20,124 nucleotides of DNA from Oscillospiraceae bacterium (GTDB lineage: Bacteria; Bacillota_A; Clostridia; Oscillospirales; JAAYXM01): positions 1 to 20,124 of the forward strand of contig JAFQVE010000026.1 in the NCBI GenBank assembly GCA_017408185.1, written 5' to 3'. Position 1 is the stretch's first letter; every line of letters starts with the position of its first letter. Of this stretch, positions 5,894 through 12,358 are shown in pieces. The translations under genes and the position numbers were made by a program. A model generated the notes under the pieces. That model did not search any database, was not told the origin of the DNA, and saw nothing but the letters and a program-made list of their open reading frames with translations.

Positions 5894-7707
5894 TCTTTTT
5901 CCTCCCTGTCAAAATAGTTTCTTATCTCTTCCGCAGACGATTTAGGAACAGCCTTACACAACTCTTCATATGATGCCGACTTTATTGCCGGAATATTTTT
6001 GAAGGTTTCAAGAAGCTTTACTGCTCTTGCCTTTCCCACACCCGGAATTTTCGTAAGCTCGCTTTCCGTCATACTGCGTGCGCGAAGCTTTCTGTGATAC
6101 TCAATTGAGTATCTGTGAACCTCCTCCTGTACGGCGGTCACGAAACGAAATACGGCGGGATGTGCCGATATGCCTATTTCATTTCCGCTTACATCAACAA
6201 TCGCGCGGGTGCTGTGTTTATCGTTTTTTACCATACCGAACAACGGTACATCAATACCGAGTTCACAAAGAAGCGGCGCAACGGCGTTGATCTGGGTTAT
6301 ACCGCCGTCGAGGAGAATGAGATCCGGCTTGTTTTTAAACTTCTCATCTCCGTCTTTGTATCGCATAAAGCGGCGGGATATCACCTCACGCATTGCCTGC
6401 GGATCATCCTGACCGGTAAGCGTTTTTATCTTAAATCTTCGGTACTCACGCCGAAGCGGAGAACCGTTTTTGAAAACAACCATGCCGGCAACCATATCGG
6501 AGCCCGAGATGTTTGATATGTCGTATGATTCAATCCTCTCCGGAAGTGAATCAAGCGCAAGAATTTTCTTGAGATCCTCAAGAACACGGATTTCACGCTC
6601 CTCGCGGTTTATTGCCGCAAGAGCTTTCTCCCGTGCGTTCTGCTCTGCCATTTCCACAGATTTAAGTTTTTCACCGCGCTTTGGTGTATATACGTAAACA
6701 CGTTTCCCTGAAAGTGATGTCAGCCATTCTTCAAGAGTTTCCGGTGATGATACTTCATACTGAAGATATATCTCGCGCGGGAAGCTTGTTCTTCCGGAAT
6801 AATACCGTACGACAAACTCCTCCAAAAGCTCGGACATTTCGCCGTATACCGGCGTTTCCGTCATTCTCGTTTCGCTTTCGAGGAGAGAACCGTCGATATA
6901 GTGAAGAACCGAAAATGCAGTCTTGCTCTCCCCTGTGTAAAGCGCAAACACGTCTGTGTCAGACATCATGCTTGAAATGATTTTCTGCTTTGTTCCAAGT
7001 GTGGAAATTGCACGGATTTCATCGCGCAGCTTTCCCGCAAGCTCAAACTCAAGCTTTTCGGCGTGGACAAGCATTTTTTCTTCAAGAAGCTTTATAACCT
7101 CATCGGTTTTTCCGGAGAGAATCATACACGCCCGCTCGATGCGTTCGCGATATTCTTCTGCCGTCAGCTTTCCCGCGCATGGAGCATCACATCTTCCTAT
7201 ATGGCTGTTGAGACACGGTCTGCCCTTTCCGATATCGGCGGGAAAACGGCGGTTGCATGTCGGCAGACGCAAAAGCGCGCTTACCGTCTCTATCGCACGG
7301 CGGGATTCGTTCCTGCCGCCATATGGACCAAAGTAACGCGCACCGTCCTCGCGAGGCTTTGATACAATTGAAAAGCGCGGATATTCATCATTTGACAAGC
7401 GTACAGACGGATATCCCTTATCATCCTTTAAAAGGATATTATATCTTGGCATATGACGCTTTATCAGAGAATTTTCGAGAACGAGAGCTTCAAACTCCGT
7501 ATCCGTTATTATATAGTCAAAATCGCGCACTTGTGACACCATAAGGCGCGTTTTTGAATTATGCGAGGAATTTTGCCGGAAATACGAATTAACACGGTTA
7601 TACAGCTTTTTAGCCTTTCCGACATAGATAACCTCGCCCTTTTTATCAAGCATTATATATACGCCCGGCTTTTGCGGTAGACGAAGCGCCTTTTCCTTTG
7701 GAGTCAT
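5890..7707 (-). CDS. uvrC: UvrABC system protein C (excinuclease subunit)
   Basis: A nucleotide excision repair nuclease that makes the two incisions flanking a DNA lesion after UvrAB loading. It has 605 residues, the full length. The N-terminal GIY-YIG nuclease is clear: GVY at 15-17, YVGKAKKL at 28-35, Arg38. Four cysteines (C151, C165, C173, C177, in CNRRFP...RPCLNSHIGRCDAPC) form the known UvrC metal or Fe-S cluster site. A UVR (UvrB-binding) segment lies about 207-235. An RNase H-like endonuclease half follows, with ESYDISNISG near 390, and a helix-hairpin-helix tail (LTKIPGVGKARAVKLLETF, from 551). The ATG follows AGGTG by eight bases. It is first in the tightly packed uvrC-rsmD-coaD group; no clear promoter is seen directly upstream, so it may be read from the HPr gene promoter. 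Confidence 0.97.
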   Translation of the reverse strand: MTPKEKALRLPQKPGVYIMLDKKGEVIYVGKAKKLYNRVNSYFRQNSSHNSKTRLMVSQVRDFDYIITDTEFEALVLENSLIKRHMPRYNILLKDDKGYPSVRLSNDEYPRFSIVSKPREDGARYFGPYGGRNESRRAIETVSALLRLPTCNRRFPADIGKGRPCLNSHIGRCDAPCAGKLTAEEYRERIERACMILSGKTDEVIKLLEEKMLVHAEKLEFELAGKLRDEIRAISTLGTKQKIISSMMSDTDVFALYTGESKTAFSVLHYIDGSLLESETRMTETPVYGEMSELLEEFVVRYYSGRTSFPREIYLQYEVSSPETLEEWLTSLSGKRVYVYTPKRGEKLKSVEMAEQNAREKALAAINREEREIRVLEDLKKILALDSLPERIESYDISNISGSDMVAGMVVFKNGSPLRREYRRFKIKTLTGQDDPQAMREVISRRFMRYKDGDEKFKNKPDLILLDGGITQINAVAPLLCELGIDVPLFGMVKNDKHSTRAIVDVSGNEIGISAHPAVFRFVTAVQEEVHRYSIEYHRKLRARSMTESELTKIPGVGKARAVKLLETFKNIPAIKSASYEELCKAVPKSSAEEIRNYFDREEKE

Positions 7708-7734
7708 TCTTTTTCACCTGCCTATAAGAACCCC

Positions 7735-7767
7735 ACCCAACAACGCAATCTAAAATTGCTGTTGGGT
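7735..7767 (-). repeat. Hairpin in the uvrC leader
   Basis: ACCCAACA (7735-7742) plus GCAAT (7745-7749) pair with ATTGC (7755-7759) plus TGTTGGGT (7760-7767). This gives 13 base pairs with a two-base bulge and a five-base loop. It lies just upstream of the uvrC ribosome binding site. The 3' flank on the minus strand is GGGGTTCTTAT, not a T tract, so it is not an ordinary terminator. It could be a leader structure, an mRNA-stabilising stem or an attenuator arm. Confidence 0.45.
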
Positions 7768-7800
7768 ACCCGAGAACCTTGTTGTGTTCCGCAATAACAG

Positions 7801-7829
7801 TATAGACGGCAACAGTATTGCCGTCTATA
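7801..7829 (-). terminator. Hairpin after the HPr-like gene (possible weak terminator)
   Basis: TATAGACGGCAA (7801-7812) and TTGCCGTCTATA (7818-7829) form a 12-bp perfect stem with a five-base loop, 29 bases after the HPr-like stop. On the minus strand it is followed by CTGTTATTGCGG, so the U tract is poor. It may only attenuate transcription into uvrC or protect the 3' end of the short HPr-like transcript. Confidence 0.45.
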
Positions 7830-7858
7830 TAGGATAATGTTAAAATTTACGGTTGATA

Positions 7859-8128
7859 TTACATCTGATCGGAGAAATTGCTCCCGACAAGCTCACAAAG
7901 CGCGAGGAGAGCCTCATCCTCATCAACGCCGTCAGCAATGATGTTAACCTTGGTACCCTTTACGATACCGAGAGAAAGAACACCAAGCAGGCTTTTCGCA
8001 TTTACGCGACGTTCCTCACGTTCAACCTGTATGCTGCATTTAAATTCATTTGCCTTCTGGATGAAAAATGTCGCCGGACGGGCACGAAGTCCGATCTGGT
8101 TGTTAATAACTACTTCTTTAGAACACAT
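7859..8128 (-). CDS. HPr-family protein with Arg at position 15 (Crh-like)
   Basis: An 89-residue HPr-fold protein. In HPr, His15 (GLHARPA) accepts phosphate from enzyme I of the sugar phosphotransferase system; here the same motif reads GLRARPA, so residue 15 is Arg. The regulatory Ser46 is kept in place (NAKSLLGVLSLG, S46), the site for HPr kinase/phosphorylase. This matches the logic of Bacillus Crh, which has Gln15 and Ser46 and serves only in CcpA-dependent carbon catabolite control. The protein probably cannot carry phosphate for sugar uptake but may be Ser-phosphorylated. The ATG follows GAGGAG by nine bases, and a good promoter lies upstream. An HPr with His15 would be expected elsewhere in the genome. 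Family is sure; loss of PTS transfer is inferred from the missing His. Confidence 0.93.
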   Translation of the reverse strand: MCSKEVVINNQIGLRARPATFFIQKANEFKCSIQVEREERRVNAKSLLGVLSLGIVKGTKVNIIADGVDEDEALLALCELVGSNFSDQM

Positions 8129-8178
8129 TTAGAGCGTCTCCTCACAATCATTTTTACAAATTTTATCAGTCTATATAT

Positions 8179-8208
8179 ATAATAACAAATTACCTGTACA
8201 TAAGTCAA
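8179..8208 (-). promoter_or_regulatory. Sigma-A type promoter of the HPr-like gene
   Basis: On the minus strand: TTGACT (8203-8208, 5 of 6), an 18-base spacer, TATTAT (8179-8184, 5 of 6). Transcription would start near 8172, giving a leader of about 45 bases. It lies between the mutS2 stop and the HPr-like start and probably also feeds the downstream uvrC group. Confidence 0.65.
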
Positions 8209-8265
8209 TATTTTTTTATGCATACAACGCACAAAATTTTGAATGTTTTTCCGCCGATTATTGTA

Positions 8266-10653
8266 TTAAGTTCTCAGTTCGGCGATGGTAACACCGTCTT
8301 CTCCCTCTCCGTAAACACCCAAACGGAAAGATTTTATGTGCGGATGGGTGCGGAGATACGCGTGAACGGACTTGCGCAAAACACCTGTTCCCTTCCCGTG
8401 AATAATGGTAACTGTGTTAAGCTTTGCCAGAAACGCGGTATCGAGATACGAGCTTAAAACGTATTCCGCTTCGTCTGAGGCAAGCCCCCGAAGATCAACC
8501 TCCGGCTTTACTGAAATATTGCGAAGCTCTGCCTTTTTCTTCGCTATAAAACGGTTTACGGTTTTTTCTCCCGTTTCTTCGACAAGCGAGACTTCATCCG
8601 GCTTTGCGCTAACCTTCATTATCCCCGCCTGCACAGTGAGAATTCCGGTTTTTTCCGCTATACCCACAACCGTACCTTGAAGACCCAACTCTACCAGTTC
8701 CACGGTGTCTCCCTCACGGAGTTTTCGCGGAAGCGGTTTTGGCGTAGGACGGGCTTTTGCACGGATTACATTTTTCTCCGCTTCGTTAAGTCCGCGGGAG
8801 AGCTCGCTCCTTGCTTCATTAATGAGATTGCGATCTGCTTTTTTCTTTTCAAGCTTCCGTATCTCCTTGATTTCATCAAGTGCACGGTCTGCCGCCTCGC
8901 GCGCATCGGAAAGAATTTTTTCCGCATCTGCACGTGCCTTTTCTATCACGCTGACCTTGCGTTTCTCAAGCTCTTCCTCAAACTGCTCACTCTTCTTCTT
9001 TTTGCTTTCCGCATCCAAGCGAAGCCTGTTTGCCTCGGAAAGCTCGGTGTCAAGAGCCTTTTGCTTCGCCTCAAGCTGTGATAATATCTCGTCAAAGCGT
9101 TTATCTTCTCGCTCGACAAGTCTTTCCGCTCCTTTTATTATATTCATCGGAAGCCCCAAACGCTCCGATATTGCAAAAGCATTACTCTTTCCCGGAATAC
9201 CGATAAGCAATCGGTAAGTGGGCTTTAGTGTCGTAACATCAAATTCACAGCTTGCGTTTTCAACGCGTTCTGTAATAAGCGCAAAGCTTTTAAGTTCTGC
9301 ATAGTGCGTTGTCGCAACGGTTTTTGCACCAAGCGCACGTATATACTCAATAATCGAAACTGCCAGTGCCGCACCTTCAACAGGGTCGGTGCCCGCTCCA
9401 AGCTCATCAACAAGAACAAGGGAGCTGTCATCGGCTTCCGATATTATCTCAACAATATTTTTCATATGCGATGAAAACGTCGAGAGAGACTGTTCTATGC
9501 TCTGCTCATCTCCGATATCGGCAAATATCTTGGAGAATACGGAAATTTCGCTTCCGTAGTCAGATGGAATATGCAGACCGCACTCTGCCATAAGAGTGAG
9601 AAGGCCTACGGTTTTGAGCGATACGGTTTTACCTCCGGTGTTCGGACCTGTAATAACGAGAGTGTCAAACTCGCGCCCGAGGCGAATGGAAATCGGGACG
9701 GTTTTGTTCTTATCAAGCAAAGGATGGCGGGCATTCTTCAAGTCAACTATGCCTTTATCGTTTACCGCCGGTGCCTCTGCGTTCTGCGCATATGAAAGCT
9801 TTCCCATCGCGAAAATCAAATCAAGCCGCGAGAGAATTTCAAAATTCGTTTCAATGCCCGCGGAAAATTCGGCGACCTCAGAAGAAAGCGCGGCAAGAAT
9901 GCGCTCTATCTCTTTCTTTTCCTCTGCCTCAAGCTCGCGCAATGCGTTATTAAGCTCAACAACCTGTATAGGCTCGATAAATACGGTTGCGCCCGTTGAA
10001 GAAACATCGTGCACAAGGCCTTTTATTTCACCTTTATACTCACTTTTAACCGGAACAACAAATCTCCCCGAGCGCTGTGTGATGATATTCTCCTGAAGAT
10101 GCTTTGCGTGAGCGGGAGAAGAAATGATATGTGCGAGCACCTCGCGCACCTTTTCGCCGCTGCGACGTATACGTCTGCGTATTGCCAGAAGCTCTCCGGA
10201 CGCACCGTCTGCAATTTCCTCAGGGCTGATAATCGCCGAGCGGATTTTATCTTCAAGCGCACGATTTATCATAAGAGCTGCAAACATCCCGTCAAGAGAC
10301 GTCCTTTCGCTCTTTCTGTCATCCTCAAGATAACCCTGCACACCGCGTGCGGTGCGCAAAAGCTCTGCCACATGCAGAAGCTCTCCCGCATTGAGAGAAC
10401 CGCCACGCTCTGCACGCCGGACACTTGCCGATAGGTTGCGCACTCCGGAAAACGGCGGAGCACCTTTTATTCCCAGAAGGCGACGGGCATCGCTCGTCTT
10501 ATCAAGCGAGGCGCGAACCTCTGACGCATCGGTTTTGGGAGAAAGACTGCGCGCAAGCTCCTTGGCGCTGTCGCTTACAGCATAGTCAGCAAGAAGCTCA
10601 AGCACACGTGCAAGCTCAAGCGTATTCTGTGATTTTTGGTATAAACTATCCAT
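8266..10653 (-). CDS. mutS2: Endonuclease MutS2
   Basis: A MutS-family ATPase with a C-terminal Smr nuclease domain. MutS2 has been linked to suppression of homologous recombination and, in Bacillus, to splitting of collided ribosomes (RqcU). It has 795 residues, the usual length, from the ATG at 10651-10653, which follows GGAG; an in-frame TTG 15 bases upstream overlaps that site. It contains a helical core, Walker A GPNTGGKT (336-343), Walker B LVLVDELGAGTDP (about 412-424), and a long charged coiled coil (about 510-620) rich in Glu and Lys. A KOW/SH3-like linker (EGDTVELVELGLQGTV) follows. The Smr domain (from about 715) has VDLRG and the HGKGTGVLRK loop. The mismatch-recognition N-terminal domain of true MutS is absent. 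It is last in the rlmB-era-recO group. Confidence 0.96.
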   Translation of the reverse strand: MDSLYQKSQNTLELARVLELLADYAVSDSAKELARSLSPKTDASEVRASLDKTSDARRLLGIKGAPPFSGVRNLSASVRRAERGGSLNAGELLHVAELLRTARGVQGYLEDDRKSERTSLDGMFAALMINRALEDKIRSAIISPEEIADGASGELLAIRRRIRRSGEKVREVLAHIISSPAHAKHLQENIITQRSGRFVVPVKSEYKGEIKGLVHDVSSTGATVFIEPIQVVELNNALRELEAEEKKEIERILAALSSEVAEFSAGIETNFEILSRLDLIFAMGKLSYAQNAEAPAVNDKGIVDLKNARHPLLDKNKTVPISIRLGREFDTLVITGPNTGGKTVSLKTVGLLTLMAECGLHIPSDYGSEISVFSKIFADIGDEQSIEQSLSTFSSHMKNIVEIISEADDSSLVLVDELGAGTDPVEGAALAVSIIEYIRALGAKTVATTHYAELKSFALITERVENASCEFDVTTLKPTYRLLIGIPGKSNAFAISERLGLPMNIIKGAERLVEREDKRFDEILSQLEAKQKALDTELSEANRLRLDAESKKKKSEQFEEELEKRKVSVIEKARADAEKILSDAREAADRALDEIKEIRKLEKKKADRNLINEARSELSRGLNEAEKNVIRAKARPTPKPLPRKLREGDTVELVELGLQGTVVGIAEKTGILTVQAGIMKVSAKPDEVSLVEETGEKTVNRFIAKKKAELRNISVKPEVDLRGLASDEAEYVLSSYLDTAFLAKLNTVTIIHGKGTGVLRKSVHAYLRTHPHIKSFRLGVYGEGEDGVTIAELRT

Positions 10654-10671
10654 AAAAACTCCAAACAAGTA

Positions 10672-11403
10672 TTATATTAAACCTTTATAGAATGTATTTG
10701 TTTTAAACTTCCTGTCAAAATGCACACTGAGATATTCATCACACACATCAGCAAGAAGCTTCATCGAAGAATCATTTATCGTAAACGAGAAAATCCGTTT
10801 TATATCTTCATTTAAAATAAACCGCATTGCATCAACAACGCTTGCGTCTATCCGTTTGAGAAATCCGCCGTTGCAGGCAGAACACAAAACAGTTCCGTTT
10901 TCAACATCGAAATAAGCAAGATCATCAACGCTTCCGCATATTCCGCATCCCAGAACATTCGGAGTATACCCGGAAAGAGATGCAACTTTGAGTTCAAACA
11001 CTGCTTTTATCTTTTCATGCGGAATGTCGGTTTTCGCAAGCGCATAAAGAGAATTAAGCCCTAACCGCAAAAGCTCAGGATCTATGCTTTCCTCGTCTGA
11101 TGCAAGCTCAAGCACCTCTGCAAAATATGAGCCGAGCGCAAGCTTGACGATATCATTGCGAATACCGTAAAACATTTCCAGCGGCTCTGCTTCATTTAGC
11201 GTGTATCGTCCGCCGCTTTCATAAAGAGTGAGCTCGGAATACGTAAGAAGCTGAATTGCTGCCGAAACACGGCTTCCTTTTCTTTTCGCTCCGCGGGCAA
11301 GCACCGAAAGCTTGCCGCCGCACTCGGTAAGCACACTCAGCATAACATCTGATTCTTTATACGGAGTTTCTCTCAGAACGAGCCCTTTATCTACCACCTG
11401 CAA
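10672..11403 (-). CDS. recO: DNA repair protein RecO
   Basis: A recombination mediator that, with RecR, loads RecA on SSB-coated single-stranded DNA. It has 243 residues. The N-terminal OB fold starts GLVLRETPYKESD and continues to KLSVLARGAKRKGSRVSA, both clear RecO signatures. A four-cysteine zinc site is present (C153, C156, C174, C177; CGIC and CSAC), followed by the helical C-terminus. I place the start at the TTG at 11401-11403 because it aligns with the Bacillus RecO start as I recall it and has AGGTGG eight bases upstream; a GTG at 11415 would add four residues and lacks a ribosome site. It sits 34 bases after era, a common Firmicutes order. Confidence 0.93.
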   Translation of the reverse strand: MQVVDKGLVLRETPYKESDVMLSVLTECGGKLSVLARGAKRKGSRVSAAIQLLTYSELTLYESGGRYTLNEAEPLEMFYGIRNDIVKLALGSYFAEVLELASDEESIDPELLRLGLNSLYALAKTDIPHEKIKAVFELKVASLSGYTPNVLGCGICGSVDDLAYFDVENGTVLCSACNGGFLKRIDASVVDAMRFILNEDIKRIFSFTINDSSMKLLADVCDEYLSVHFDRKFKTNTFYKGLI

Positions 11404-11437
11404 AGCCTTCACCACCTGTAAAGCAGATGTACTTCAC

Positions 11438-12328
11438 TTATATCTCGTAACCGAAATTTTTTATCAGAACATCATTATCGCGCCAGTTTTCCTTGACCTT
11501 TACCCACGTCTCAAGATAAACCTTTGTTCCCATAAATCTTTCGATATCGCATCTTGCACGCTCACCTATCTTTTTAAGCATTGCACCGCGCTTGCCGATT
11601 ATTATCCCCTTATGGCTTTCACGTTCACAGTATATGGTTGCCACGACATCGATTATTCCGTTGTCACGCTCGGTAAAACGCGTTATCTCAACAGCAGTTC
11701 CGTGAGGAATTTCATGATTGAGAAGGCGAAGCAGCTTCTCGCGGATTATCTCTGCAACCATCTGTTTTTCAGGTTGATCCGAAACCATATCCTCCGGGAA
11801 AAGAGCATCCCCCTCCGGGATAAATTTATCAAGCTCATCATATATTAAATCAAGCCCATCACCTTTGAATGCAGAAACAGGAATTATGGCGTCAAACTCA
11901 TACTTTGCACTATACGCTTCAATAACGGGAATAATATCCGCCTTTTCTACAGTGTCAATTTTGTTTATAAGAAGGATTGCCGGTACCTTACTCCGGCTTA
12001 TTCTTGTGATAATTTCTTCCTCAGCGATACCGATTTTGGCAATGGGCGCAACCATCATAATGACAGCATCAACATCGCTCATTGCATCCCCTGCGACTTT
12101 TACCATATATTCGCCGAGATGACTCTTCGGTGTGTGAATTCCGGGTGTATCCATAAAAACATACTGTGTGTTATTTCGGTTAATAATTCCGCATATACGG
12201 TTTCGCGTTGTTTGCGGCTTATCCGAAACTATCGCGATTTTCTCGCCCGCAAGGGCGTTTATAAGTGTTGATTTCCCGACATTCGGCCTGCCCACTATGG
12301 CAACCATTCCCGATTTTTTTATATCCAT
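11438..12328 (-). CDS. era: GTPase Era
   Basis: An essential Ras-like GTPase that binds the 3' end of 16S rRNA during small-subunit maturation. It has 296 residues from the ATG at 12326-12328, which has AAGGAG six bases upstream; an in-frame GTG at 12343 overlaps that site. GTP-binding motifs: G1 GRPNVGKS (13-20), a PQTTR switch I (G2), G3 DTPG (60-63), G4 NKID (122-125), then a VSAF G5. The C-terminal KH RNA-binding domain (about 195-285) contains GIIIGKRGAMLKKIGE, the KH GxxG loop. It lies directly downstream of the P-type ATPase-like membrane protein (30-base gap), so the two are probably co-transcribed. Confidence 0.97.
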   Translation of the reverse strand: MDIKKSGMVAIVGRPNVGKSTLINALAGEKIAIVSDKPQTTRNRICGIINRNNTQYVFMDTPGIHTPKSHLGEYMVKVAGDAMSDVDAVIMMVAPIAKIGIAEEEIITRISRSKVPAILLINKIDTVEKADIIPVIEAYSAKYEFDAIIPVSAFKGDGLDLIYDELDKFIPEGDALFPEDMVSDQPEKQMVAEIIREKLLRLLNHEIPHGTAVEITRFTERDNGIIDVVATIYCERESHKGIIIGKRGAMLKKIGERARCDIERFMGTKVYLETWVKVKENWRDNDVLIKNFGYEI

Positions 12329-12358
12329 TTCATTCTCCTTCACAGCATCTGTTAAGTT

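Noticed and set aside
7853..8182. A 109-codon plus-strand open frame over the HPr-like gene
   Set aside because: It is a shadow of the clear HPr-family gene on the minus strand, with no family resemblance of its own.
8209..8265. An intrinsic terminator after mutS2
   Set aside because: There is a T-rich run, but I could not find a stable stem before it; read-through into the HPr-like gene is possible.
8705..9217. A 170-codon open frame on the plus strand opposite mutS2, rich in Ser, Arg and Phe
   Set aside because: It is antisense to the coiled-coil part of mutS2, its composition is what the reversed Glu/Lys/Ala codons give, and it has no ribosome site or recognisable domain.
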